From NCBI RefSeq assembly GCF_024529975.1, contig NZ_AP024898.1, positions 1 through 64,000 of the forward strand: a stretch of 64,000 nucleotides of DNA, read 5' to 3'. The stretch is from Vibrio quintilis (lineage in GTDB: Bacteria > Pseudomonadota > Gammaproteobacteria > Enterobacterales > Vibrionaceae). Shown one piece after another: positions 1-8,344 of this stretch (the stretch's first letter is position 1; each line of letters begins with the position of its first letter). A model generated the notes under the pieces. It searched no databases, was not told where the DNA came from, and saw only the letters and a program-made list of their open reading frames with translations. A program made the translations under genes and the position numbers.

Positions 1-1218
1 ATGAAGAGAGAATTGACGATAGATAATCTCTATCAATTAGCAGAGCAAACCAAACAGGTTCAGGCAGACAGGATTGAGATTGTTCTTGAAGAGAGAAATG
101 ACGAACCATTTCCGCCTATGTCTAAAGCATTAATGGAGACGCGTTCGGGATTGACCCGAAGAAAACTGGATGAAGCCATTTCTAAAATGGAAAGTGAGGG
201 GCATCAATTTACCAAAAATAATGCCAATCACTATTCTATTTCTTTATCTGAAGCACATATGTTGATGGACGCGGCAAATGTACCAAAGTTCCATTTACGT
301 AAGAATAGCCATGAAAATAATCCCTGGGTCATTAATGTTCAAAATCAAAAAGGTGGAACGGGTAAGTCGATGACTGCTGTTCATCTGGCAGCTTGTTTGG
401 CACTGAATCTGGATAAACGTTATCGTATTTGTCTGATTGACCTTGACCCTCAGGGCTCTCTTCGCCTGTTCCTCAACCCTCAGGTTAGTCTGGAGGAGAA
501 TACAAGTATTTTCTCTGCGGTTGATATTATGCTCGACAATGTTCCGGAAGAGACATCGGTCGATCGTTCATTTATCCATAAAAATGTTTTAATGGATACT
601 CAGTATCCGAATTTAAAAACAATTTCCGCTTTTCCTGAAGATGCTATGTTTAATGCAGAGGCGTGGCAGTACTTATCTCAGAATCAGTCTTTGGATATTG
701 TCCGGCTGTTGAAGGAAAAACTAATTGATAAAATCATTGATGATTTTGATATCATTATGATCGACACAGGGCCTCATGTGGATCCTCTGGTATGGAATGC
801 AATGTATGCTTCAAATGCGTTATTAATTCCATGTGCTGCCAAACGGTTAGACTGGGCATCAACGGTTAACTTTTTTCAACATTTGCCCACTGTATATGAG
901 ATGTTTCCTGAAGACTGGAAAGGGCTCGAGTTCGTGCGGTTAGTTCCAACAATGTTTGAAGATGATAACAAGAAGCAGGTTTCTGTTTTAACTGAGATGA
1001 ATTATTTATTAGGTGAACAAGTGATGATGGCGACCATACCCAGAAGCCGTGCATTTGAAACTTGTGCTGATACTTATAGTACCGTTTTTGATTTGACTTC
1101 AGGTGATTTTGAAGGTGGTAAAAAAACACTGGCTACAGCACAGGATGCAGTACAGAAAAGTGCTTTAGAGCTTGAGCGGGTATTACATTCAAATTGGCCA
1201 TCACTAAATCAAGGGTAA
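1..1218 (+). CDS. parA2: ParA2-type chromosome II partition ATPase
   Basis: A 405-residue ParA of the long type with an N-terminal DNA-binding extension. Residues 1-105 contain a helix-turn-helix-like segment (SGLTRRKLDEAI), and the deviant Walker A motif KGGTGKS lies at about 117-123, followed by the ParA/MinD ATPase fold (LIDLDPQGS). The family binds nonspecific DNA in its ATP state and moves ParB-parS complexes. Together with the ParB2 gene 6 bp downstream and the parS2 palindromes further on, it matches the Vibrio chromosome II partition system closely. The start codon is the first base of the window, so upstream promoter and origin sequences are outside it. Confidence 0.95.
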   Translation: MKRELTIDNLYQLAEQTKQVQADRIEIVLEERNDEPFPPMSKALMETRSGLTRRKLDEAISKMESEGHQFTKNNANHYSISLSEAHMLMDAANVPKFHLRKNSHENNPWVINVQNQKGGTGKSMTAVHLAACLALNLDKRYRICLIDLDPQGSLRLFLNPQVSLEENTSIFSAVDIMLDNVPEETSVDRSFIHKNVLMDTQYPNLKTISAFPEDAMFNAEAWQYLSQNQSLDIVRLLKEKLIDKIIDDFDIIMIDTGPHVDPLVWNAMYASNALLIPCAAKRLDWASTVNFFQHLPTVYEMFPEDWKGLEFVRLVPTMFEDDNKKQVSVLTEMNYLLGEQVMMATIPRSRAFETCADTYSTVFDLTSGDFEGGKKTLATAQDAVQKSALELERVLHSNWPSLNQG

Positions 1219-1224
1219 GAAAAA

Positions 1225-2199
1225 ATGGCGATCAAAACATCTGAGCTAAATGCTAAATTATTCGGAAAAGCAGATAAACGTCGGGCGACTACCCCTCAGG
1301 AAGCTCAGCATGCAGTGAAAGAAAAAGCTCAATATATTGAATTAGCTGTTGCCGGAAAAACACAGGTTACTTTTGAATTAGTGACGATTCCAGCTGAAGA
1401 TGTGGCGACAAAGACTGTGGTTTTTGAGCAAAATTCACGGGAACAGGCTTTTCTGAATGAGCATGCTTTGTCAGATATTTTATCTACGCTCAGAGAAAGA
1501 GGACAGCAATATCCTGCTGTTGGGCGTAAAGCATCAGATGGTAAAATTGAAGTGCTCGATGGCAGCCGCAGGCGGATGGCTTGTATTTTAGCTGACCAAC
1601 CCTTTTTGGTTTATGTTGCTGAAAATGTCAATGAGGAACATGCAAAATTTCTTTCTGATGTTGCAAACGCGCATAAGCCTTTATCTCTTTATGAGAAAGG
1701 GAAAGAAATGCTGACAAAACTGGAAAGTGGTGAAGCAGAAGATCAAAAAGCTTTGGCCAAAATGTTTCAGTGCAGTGAAGCATTAGTGAGTGGGGCATTA
1801 AAAGCGGCTGATTTACCACTCGAACTATTGCAGGCTTATCCGAATGTTGTTGAGTTAGGAAGACCTACAATTGTGAAACTTCATAAACAGTTTAGTGCTT
1901 TGGATGATTCACAAAAAACGGTATTACTTGAAAAATGTCATTCAAAAGACGGATTTGTATGGCAGCAAAGCAAGGCTCAGGGCGTGGCTCGTTTAACAAA
2001 AGACGTGACCGAAACGCTCGAAAACTGGATTGAATCATTAGCACCTCCTTCACAACAAAACGCTTCACAGAAAGTTGAGTTGATAAAAAACCGGGTGAAT
2101 TATGTCCGTCAGGGCAATCGTTTGGTGCTGAATATGAAGAAAATAGACGATCCGCTAATGGATGAAATATTGGTTTTTTTGCAGGAAAAGCTTAAATAG
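1225..2199 (+). CDS. parB2: ParB2-type centromere-binding protein
   Basis: A 324-residue ParB/Spo0J-family protein that starts 6 bp after parA and is surely cotranscribed with it. The N-terminal ParB/sulfiredoxin-like domain includes the arginine patch LDGSRRRMACI at about 112-122, the nucleotide-binding part of the ParB fold. A helix-turn-helix region follows (KALAKMFQCSEALVSGAL, about 174-191), then a C-terminal dimerisation region. The protein is expected to load on the parS2 palindromes at 4421, 4457 and 19219. The sequence resembles Vibrio chromosome II ParB and not the chromosome I type. Confidence 0.94.
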   Translation: MAIKTSELNAKLFGKADKRRATTPQEAQHAVKEKAQYIELAVAGKTQVTFELVTIPAEDVATKTVVFEQNSREQAFLNEHALSDILSTLRERGQQYPAVGRKASDGKIEVLDGSRRRMACILADQPFLVYVAENVNEEHAKFLSDVANAHKPLSLYEKGKEMLTKLESGEAEDQKALAKMFQCSEALVSGALKAADLPLELLQAYPNVVELGRPTIVKLHKQFSALDDSQKTVLLEKCHSKDGFVWQQSKAQGVARLTKDVTETLENWIESLAPPSQQNASQKVELIKNRVNYVRQGNRLVLNMKKIDDPLMDEILVFLQEKLK

Positions 2200-2209
2200 T
2201 TGTCCATCG

Positions 2210-2240
2210 AACCCAATGCAATGCGTTGGGTTTTTTCTTT
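2210..2240 (+). terminator. Rho-independent terminator after parB2
   Basis: Arms AACCCAA and TTGGGTT pair around a short loop and run straight into a T-rich tract (TTTTTTCTTTT), 10 bp after the parB2 stop. Confidence 0.75.
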
Positions 2241-2346
2241 TCTCATTGATCAGCCTTCCTTCCTGAACATCATTATCTGGTTTTTATCGCAAACCTGGCT
2301 CAGCATTTCATCAGACTCTGACAAATTCGCACGGACATGTTAGTTT

Positions 2347-4437
2347 ATGCGAATAGTCACGGTTCATCATGGTGAGCTGTTATTGCATCCTATTTTAAGT
2401 ACCAACCATATGTCTGAATTTAGCCAATATATTTCTGAGTTAAACACTCTTCTTTTGAATACGAAGCAGAGAGCCGGGTTAGTGTTACGTGGCCAGCCCG
2501 GGTGGATCGATACCCGACTGCAAGACATTATTCTTTGTTATAGTGGAAAGCGCTGTTTGCAATTAGGTGGGACTGCACGAAATGATATTGATCAAATCGA
2601 TATTGTAAAAGGGCGACATTTTTTAGGTCAGGAGTGTTACTTATTGATTGTTGATTTATCAGAAGGTGTTGATGCAGATAATTTAAACGCACTTCTTGGA
2701 ACACTGGCTGGCGGTGGCATATTAGTTTTCATCCATCCGTTGACTCATCAAACGCAGGATCTTGCATCTCAATGGCTGTCCAGAGCACTGGATGAGTTGT
2801 TCGTGATTATCCAGAATGAAGCGTTACCAAACTTGCCAGACTTACCAAAACAAGAAGAAAAAGATGTATATCAGCAACAGAAAGATATGATTAAACAAAT
2901 CATTCATGTGAGTGAGGGGCACAGTAAAAGACCACTCGTTATCACTGCTGACCGGGGGCGGGGGAAAAGTAGTGCGTTGGGAATTGCAGCGGCCGAATTG
3001 ATGCAGCGCAGGATGAAAATCAAAATTGTAATTACCGCACCATCTCCACAGGCGGTGAAAGTTATTTTTAATCATGCACAGCGTCTTCTCGATACTGGTA
3101 GCTATGGCCAGTTGACTAAAAAAGTATGCCGGGAGCAGGCTGAACTCATTTATATACCGCCGGATGAACTTTTGAGAACGGCTCCTCAGATTGATTTGTT
3201 ATTAGTTGATGAGGCATCCGCAATTCCTGTTCCCGTTCTGCAGCAGCTAACCCGGACTTATAATCGTATCGTTTTTTCAACAACTATTCATGGTTATGAA
3301 GGCTGTGGTCGTGGGTTTACTTTAAAGTTTCTTAACTGGTTGAAAGATTTTCGCCCTCAGTTTCGTCACTGTCACTTATCTCAACCCATTCGCTGGGCTG
3401 ATGGTGACAGACTTGAAAAATGGCAGTTTCGGACTTTTTTGCTGGATGCTGATTTACCAGAGATCACAAGTGAGATTGACATTGAAGAGATTCAATATCG
3501 ATATGTGAAGAAAGAAGTATTGTTTTCTTCTGTAGCTTTTTTTGCGAAAATTTTTGCTTTACTTACGCAGGCTCACTATCAGACTTCCCCGAATGATATG
3601 ATGAGAATCCTTTCTGATGATCGAATTTCACTTTTTATTGCTGAGGTTGATGGTATTTGCTTAGGATGTGTTTTGACGGTCAATGAAGGTGAGTTGACCT
3701 CATCTGCTGTTGAGAATATCAGGCAGGGAATACACCGTCCTAAAGGCCATCTTGTTCCTGTAACACTGATGAATCAGTTAGGCCTTGTTGAATCCGGAAA
3801 AGAGACATGTTGCAGAATTATGCGAATTGTTATTCATCCTCAGTTACAAAGACAGGGCTTGGGCAGGCGTATATTGAACCACTGTATTTCGCAATCTGAC
3901 AGTGATTACGTTGCAACTAGTTTTGGTGCTTCAGATGAGCTGTTACGCTTCTGGATACAGCAGAAATTTATTCCGGTTAAACTAGGTTCGCGGCGGGATC
4001 AAAGTAGTGGTTGTTATTCAGTATTAATGATTCAGCAATGTCCTAAAAATTGGTTTCCAATGGCGAGAACTCAGTTTTCCTACTATTTTCTGCATACACT
4101 TCATTCAGAATTCTGCCAGTTAGAACCATCCGTTGTTCGGCTTTTGCTCTCTGTATCGGTTGCAATTCCTATGGATGGCGTACCTTTTTCATTATTGGAA
4201 AATTATGCCCGGGGAGGGGCTAATTATGAAAGTGTCGCTGTTTGGATTCGTGCTCTGATTGGCGCATATCCATATTTGTCATCTTCTTTGGTAAGTGATT
4301 TAATGATTATGAAAATCCTGCAGAATCGTTCCTGGTCTGATGTCGCTGCTGTCACGTGTTTGCCTGGAAGAAAAACGATTGAGTCTTATCTCAGGGAGCA
4401 TACAAAGAGATTAATATTGAATTTACAATGTAAATAG
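2347..4437 (+). CDS. tmcA: tRNA(Met) cytidine acetyltransferase TmcA
   Basis: A 696-residue protein matching TmcA (E. coli 671 aa), which uses acetyl-CoA and ATP or GTP to make N4-acetylcytidine at the wobble base of elongator tRNA-Met. The N-terminal DUF1726-like domain is followed by a RecD-like helicase/ATPase with Walker A TADRGRGKSS near residue 200 and Walker B LLLVDEASAIP near 282. A GNAT acetyltransferase domain covers roughly 400-560 (RIVIHPQLQRQGLGRRIL), with a C-terminal tRNA-binding tail. The ribosome binding site is weak, so the start could be slightly different. The last codons (Leu-Gln-Cys-Lys-stop) coincide with a perfect parS2 palindrome. Confidence 0.93.
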   Translation: MRIVTVHHGELLLHPILSTNHMSEFSQYISELNTLLLNTKQRAGLVLRGQPGWIDTRLQDIILCYSGKRCLQLGGTARNDIDQIDIVKGRHFLGQECYLLIVDLSEGVDADNLNALLGTLAGGGILVFIHPLTHQTQDLASQWLSRALDELFVIIQNEALPNLPDLPKQEEKDVYQQQKDMIKQIIHVSEGHSKRPLVITADRGRGKSSALGIAAAELMQRRMKIKIVITAPSPQAVKVIFNHAQRLLDTGSYGQLTKKVCREQAELIYIPPDELLRTAPQIDLLLVDEASAIPVPVLQQLTRTYNRIVFSTTIHGYEGCGRGFTLKFLNWLKDFRPQFRHCHLSQPIRWADGDRLEKWQFRTFLLDADLPEITSEIDIEEIQYRYVKKEVLFSSVAFFAKIFALLTQAHYQTSPNDMMRILSDDRISLFIAEVDGICLGCVLTVNEGELTSSAVENIRQGIHRPKGHLVPVTLMNQLGLVESGKETCCRIMRIVIHPQLQRQGLGRRILNHCISQSDSDYVATSFGASDELLRFWIQQKFIPVKLGSRRDQSSGCYSVLMIQQCPKNWFPMARTQFSYYFLHTLHSEFCQLEPSVVRLLLSVSVAIPMDGVPFSLLENYARGGANYESVAVWIRALIGAYPYLSSSLVSDLMIMKILQNRSWSDVAAVTCLPGRKTIESYLREHTKRLILNLQCK
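4421..4435. promoter_or_regulatory. parS2 centromere site (inside tmcA 3' end)
   Basis: ATTTACAATGTAAAT is a perfect match to the Vibrio chromosome II parS2 consensus NTTTACANTGTAAAN. It overlaps the final four sense codons and the first bases of the stop codon of tmcA, 2.2 kb downstream of parB2. The assignment rests on the remembered consensus plus the adjacent parAB2. Confidence 0.88.
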
Positions 4438-4741
4438 AGATCTTGTCCTGTTTATCATTTACAGTGTAAATTTGCATGATATATATTTTACAGTGTTATT
4501 GATGTTGTAATAATATATATTTTAGATATATAAACTGACAGTTCTTTATATTTGTTGTTGCATATGTAACAGTTTTTAGGACTGAATGGATATATAATGC
4601 AGAGTTCTTTATCCACATTCGTGATAGCCATGAATAAAAGTATAAACTGGCTATTGTTTAGTATGTTAATACTTTTTTTGTGGATGTGAAGAATGAGAGT
4701 TTTGGTTTGAGTTGGTTAGGATGTCATTGGGGTAATGATGT
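4438..4741. other. Intergenic region tmcA-DUF342 gene
   Basis: About 300 AT-rich bases. The first 65 hold the parS2 cluster. A TATAAT at 4593-4598 is a possible -10 element for the downstream gene, but no convincing -35 sits 16-18 bp before it. No gene is visible. Confidence 0.5.
4457..4471. promoter_or_regulatory. parS2 centromere site
   Basis: ATTTACAGTGTAAAT is a second perfect parS2 match, centred 36 bp from the first. A degraded relative (TTTTACAGTGTTATT, 4486-4500) follows 29 bp on, so this is a small parS2 cluster. Confidence 0.88.
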
Positions 4742-6439
4742 ATGTGGGGTCAGATTTTATCGATGACTCATGATGGTAATTCTGTGATTGCAAGGCTTGA
4801 AGATTCTGATAGCCTCGAAAGAAAACTATCAAAGACGGGAATTAGTGAAGCGCTGGAAGCACTGGGTGCATCTTCATTTTATCTCGATAATGAGACATTG
4901 GAGAGTTTTATCAACTTTGCGAATGAAGGCAAGGGGGAGGCTTTTCAAGGCTTGTGTATTGCTGAAAAGAAAAACGCGAGTGTTACTGTTGAGGTCGAAG
5001 ATGATGGCATGATTGCAAACATGGTCGTCATTGGGGCTTATTGCGGCCGTGGACTGAGAGGAAGTGAAATTGTTCAGGCATTGGCTGATGCTCGTGTGAC
5101 GAAAGGCATTAATAAGATTGCTTTAAAGAAAGTACTTGTCATGAGCAGAAATCTTTCAGCGGGAGAAGAATTTATTCAGCCTGTCGCACAGGGAAAGCCT
5201 GCTGTTGATGGCGCCGATGAAAAATTTATGCCGCTAGTTGAAGATGTGACAAAACGGGTTTTAGCACCTCAGCGTAAGTCTGATTCGAGTAAGCTGGATA
5301 TGCGAAACCTTGGCGAAACAATTACTGTCGGTGAAGGTGATGAAGTGATGCGCCGGGTTCCTGCAACAAAAGGTATTCCGGGATATACCGTATTGGGCAA
5401 GGAAATAGCTTCTAAACCTGGTAGTAACTCAGTATTGAAATCGGGTAAAGGAACGGAAATTTCAATGAAAGATCCGAATCTTTTACTTGCCAGTACCTCA
5501 GGTCTGCCGATTATCAAGGAAAAATCGGTAGATATTGATAATGCCCTTTGTATGCAAAGTGTGAGTGTTGGTACGGGTCATGTGAAATTTAAAGGATCAC
5601 TGGTTGTGACCGGAAATATTGATCCGGGAATGATTGTGCGTGCGACTGGATCAATCACCGTTGCCGGGTTTATAGAATCCGCCGATGTTCAGGCTCAGGG
5701 CGATATTCTTGTTGGGAAAGGAATCATTGGTCATACGACAGCTTCAGATGATGAAACAAAGACCTGTATCGTGAAATCCGGTAGTACGATTAAAGCGAAT
5801 TATGCGCAAAATGCTGAACTACAGGCTCAGGCTGATATTCATCTGGCACTTTATAGTATTGGTAATAACATTCGTTGTGGACATGAGTTAGTTGTACTTG
5901 ATAGTAAGGAATCACAAGGTACTTTAAGTGGTGGTATTGCCAGAGTTGGTAATGCCGTTGTGTGTTACAACCTTGGTGTAGAAGGTGATACACCGACGCT
6001 AGTTGAAGCTTTTGCTTCATATGCCAGTTACCGGGAAAAACTAAATCAGAAGAAGAATGCTTATAGTAAAGCTCAGGAAGAAACGATGAATGCTGTACGT
6101 CGTGAGCTCGATTTTAACAAGAAACCGAAACATGACCGCAATGAAACGGAAGCTGCTGAAATTGCCGGGTTAAAACAAAAAACAGAAGAGAAAATGAGTA
6201 AGGCGAAAGAGGCTGTAGAACGTTTTACTGAGGAGTTTGATGCTCTGCTTGATTTGAATACCGTTACTGCAAAAAATAAAGTATTTGGTCACGTAACAGT
6301 TTGTTTTGGTGATGAAAAAATCATGACCAAACGCGCTCATGGTGCCAGTGTTTTTTCTTTTAATAAATATAATATTAAATGTACTTCATTGTTTAACGAA
6401 GATGATTTAGCCCCGCAAGTCGTTTCTGAATCAGGTTAA
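4742..6439 (+). CDS. FapA-family DUF342 protein
   Basis: A 565-residue DUF342/FapA-family protein. The centre (about 200-420) is the repetitive beta-helix region typical of the family, with runs such as GSLVVTGNIDPGMIV and GSITVAGFIESADVQAQGDI, in which small and hydrophobic residues alternate as in polymer-forming cytoskeletal proteins. The segment at about 440-510 is charged and probably coiled coil. There is no signal peptide or membrane segment. The biochemical role of this family is poorly known; homologues occur in many Vibrio and Shewanella. The start at 4742 follows a purine-rich stretch, and GTG or TTG alternatives nearby cannot be excluded. The gene is convergent with the LapD-like gene. 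Confidence 0.85.
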   Translation: MWGQILSMTHDGNSVIARLEDSDSLERKLSKTGISEALEALGASSFYLDNETLESFINFANEGKGEAFQGLCIAEKKNASVTVEVEDDGMIANMVVIGAYCGRGLRGSEIVQALADARVTKGINKIALKKVLVMSRNLSAGEEFIQPVAQGKPAVDGADEKFMPLVEDVTKRVLAPQRKSDSSKLDMRNLGETITVGEGDEVMRRVPATKGIPGYTVLGKEIASKPGSNSVLKSGKGTEISMKDPNLLLASTSGLPIIKEKSVDIDNALCMQSVSVGTGHVKFKGSLVVTGNIDPGMIVRATGSITVAGFIESADVQAQGDILVGKGIIGHTTASDDETKTCIVKSGSTIKANYAQNAELQAQADIHLALYSIGNNIRCGHELVVLDSKESQGTLSGGIARVGNAVVCYNLGVEGDTPTLVEAFASYASYREKLNQKKNAYSKAQEETMNAVRRELDFNKKPKHDRNETEAAEIAGLKQKTEEKMSKAKEAVERFTEEFDALLDLNTVTAKNKVFGHVTVCFGDEKIMTKRAHGASVFSFNKYNIKCTSLFNEDDLAPQVVSESG

Positions 6440-6441
6440 TG

Positions 6442-6474
6442 AACCAGCCTTGATAGTTTTTATCAGGGCTGGTT
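6442..6474. terminator. Bidirectional hairpin terminator
   Basis: Arms AACCAGCCTTGATA and TATCAGGGCTGGTT pair over 14 positions with one G-T wobble around a short T-rich loop. The hairpin lies between the stop codons of two convergent genes and can serve both. Confidence 0.75.
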
Positions 6475-6523
6475 ATTATCTGCTTACCGTTTATTACTTT
6501 TCTCTTTGCCTGCTTCTGTCTCT

Positions 6524-7228
6524 TCATTGATTATCAGCTTTTCTTTCTTGAGTAATCATTACTCTTTCAACTTTTGAAGACATTTGATTCAGGTTTTCAA
6601 TCACAGAACTTAAATCACTGGTTGATGATTTTGGCAAATCTGTTCCATGGAACTGTCCACGGCTTATCTGAGATATTTTCATGGAAATAGCGTGTAATGG
6701 CCTTAAAGCATGCCTGATGATTAAAAGAGTGAACACTAAGCCTAGTATAAAAATACAGATGAAAACAATGACAATACGAATGAGGGCATTCCAAAGTGAA
6801 TTATAGGCTTCATTTGGTGAAGATATAATATCTATCTCGGCCAAAACCGTCTTATTCAATATCAGTGTTTTTTTCTGACTGATGGGTTGAAATAATCCCG
6901 AGTGAGAAAACCATACAGGAGCTTTGTCAGGTTGAATATGATAGCTATGTTCTATCGGTGGCTGATTATGACCGAACTTCAGCTTGATTGTTGAATAAGT
7001 ATTTCCGTCAAGTAATGTTTTTAACACAGACTCGACTGCAGTATAGTTTTTATCACTCAGGTAAGGCGTTAAAGCCAGACTCAGGGCATTCATTGTGTTC
7101 GTGACTTCTGATTGTTGGCGATATTCGAGATGATAACGTGTCATTTCAAATTCAATAATGGAGACAGAACTGAGCAATAGAATAAATAAGGCCGTCATCC
7201 CGGTTACTATTTGTTTGTATAAAGTCAT
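6524..7228 (-). CDS. LapD/MoxY-type sensor stub with HAMP, no output domain
   Basis: A 234-residue inner-membrane protein. A membrane segment at about 7-26 is followed by a periplasmic region (27-150) that resembles the LapD/MoxY N-terminal sensor (FEMTRYHLEYRQQSEV, then NALSLALTPYLSDKN). A second membrane segment lies at about 148-170, and a HAMP-like stretch (RHALRPLHAISMKISQISRGQF, split at 170-192) leads into a short coiled coil. The protein then stops. Full LapD proteins continue into degenerate GGDEF and EAL domains, which are absent here. Only about 80 bp separate this stop from the convergent gene, so no decayed output domain follows. It may signal to a partner through its HAMP segment or be a decoy; this is inference. 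Confidence 0.75.
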   Translation of the reverse strand: MTLYKQIVTGMTALFILLLSSVSIIEFEMTRYHLEYRQQSEVTNTMNALSLALTPYLSDKNYTAVESVLKTLLDGNTYSTIKLKFGHNQPPIEHSYHIQPDKAPVWFSHSGLFQPISQKKTLILNKTVLAEIDIISSPNEAYNSLWNALIRIVIVFICIFILGLVFTLLIIRHALRPLHAISMKISQISRGQFHGTDLPKSSTSDLSSVIENLNQMSSKVERVMITQERKADNQ

Positions 7229-7292
7229 AGTCGCTCACCATGTATCAACATTTTTCTCTGATATGATTTGAACTTTCATACATCATTAAGTA

Positions 7293-7477
7293 TATACCCA
7301 AGCAACCTGAAGATGCAGAAATGCGCCTTTCAGCTCACGCCCTGCGGGTGAGTTTGTCAGGCTCTGATACAGCGTAACTGATTTTCAACGCAGAATGGCT
7401 ATGTCTTCAAATCAGTGCCTTGTCTCAGAGCCTGACAAATCTCACTGAAACCTGCATCTTCAGGTTGTTTGGGTATA
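7293..7477. repeat. MITE-like palindromic repeat, 185-bp copy
   Basis: The ends are TATACCCAAGCAACCTGAAG and its near-perfect inverse (CTTCAGGTTGTTTGGGTATA). The interior has a second inverted region (CAGGCTCTGA / TCAGAGCCTG) and no coding capacity. The same sequence recurs at 18580 with an 81-bp longer interior, and in fragments at 55885 and 58686. It probably belongs to a non-autonomous, TA-targeting element family. Confidence 0.85.
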
Positions 7478-7624
7478 TATCTTGTGCATTATATGAGATG
7501 AGTTTATCTGTCATGGTTTGGATGACAGTCGTTTGTTCTGGTTTTGTATGCAGTTAAACATTACGCTTGAGTTCTTTATATGAAAGGCGCAAAATCACGA
7601 AAAAATCAGGAGTGGATATTGAAT

Positions 7625-8260
7625 ATGGAACTCTCAGATATTCGTCGGGAATATATTCAGGGTGGTTTAAGAAGAAAGGATTTAAACGAAAACCCGTTTG
7701 GACAGTTTGATTTTTGGCTCAAACAGGCAATTCATGCCAATTTATCCGATCCAACGGCGATGACGATTGCGACAGTTGATCAGGATGGGCAACCGTTTCA
7801 GCGGATAGTACTGCTAAAAAGCTCAGGTGAAGATGGTTTTGTGTTCTATACAAATCTGGGAAGCCGGAAGGCAGAGCATATTCAGCATAACAATAAAGTC
7901 AGCGTTCATTTCCCCTGGCATATGCTTGAGCGTCAGGTACATATTATCGGACGAGCAGAAAAACTATCGGCAATGGAGAACTTTAAATATTTTGCTTCAC
8001 GTCCTAAAGATAGTCAGATTGCTGCGATAGCCAGCCATCAAAGTAGCCGGATTTCTGCCCGTGGTATTCTTGAAGCAAAGTTTTTAGAACTGAAGCAGAA
8101 GTTCGCACAAGGCGAAGTACCTGTCCCTAACTTCTGGGGGGGATATAGAATTATTCCGGAAAGTTTTGAGTTTTGGCAGGGGGGAGAGCATCGTTTGCAC
8201 GATCGTTTTTTGTATACGAAAAACGGTAATGAATGGGTTGTTGAGCGGCTTGCACCCTGA
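7625..8260 (+). CDS. pdxH: Pyridoxamine/pyridoxine 5'-phosphate oxidase
   Basis: A 211-residue FMN enzyme that oxidises pyridoxine or pyridoxamine 5'-phosphate to pyridoxal 5'-phosphate, the last step of vitamin B6 cofactor synthesis and salvage. Family hallmarks are visible throughout: the N-terminal [10 protein letters not shown], the FMN-binding [18 protein letters not shown], the [16 protein letters not shown] segment, and the C-terminal [17 protein letters not shown]. The ATG at 7625 is preferred because an AGGAG lies about 12 bp before it and the length matches known PdxH proteins (E. coli 218 aa). An in-frame ATG at 7580 would add 15 residues without family support. Confidence 0.96.
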   Translation: MELSDIRREYIQGGLRRKDLNENPFGQFDFWLKQAIHANLSDPTAMTIATVDQDGQPFQRIVLLKSSGEDGFVFYTNLGSRKAEHIQHNNKVSVHFPWHMLERQVHIIGRAEKLSAMENFKYFASRPKDSQIAAIASHQSSRISARGILEAKFLELKQKFAQGEVPVPNFWGGYRIIPESFEFWQGGEHRLHDRFLYTKNGNEWVVERLAP

Positions 8261-8284
8261 TTTCAGTGTCGTATTGTCACCTGT

Positions 8285-8318
8285 AAAAAAAGGAAAGAGT
8301 TGAGCTCTTTCCTTTTTT
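8285..8318. terminator. Bidirectional terminator pdxH / SUMF1-like gene
   Basis: AAAAAAGGAAAGAG pairs perfectly with CTCTTTCCTTTTTT, giving A- and T-tracts on both sides between two convergent genes. Confidence 0.9.
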
Positions 8319-8344
8319 GATTGATGTTTGATGTAGCCGCTAAT

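Noticed and set aside
866-1129. Open frame on the minus strand inside parA
   Set aside because: It is a shadow of a strongly supported gene, with no ribosome binding site and no family resemblance.
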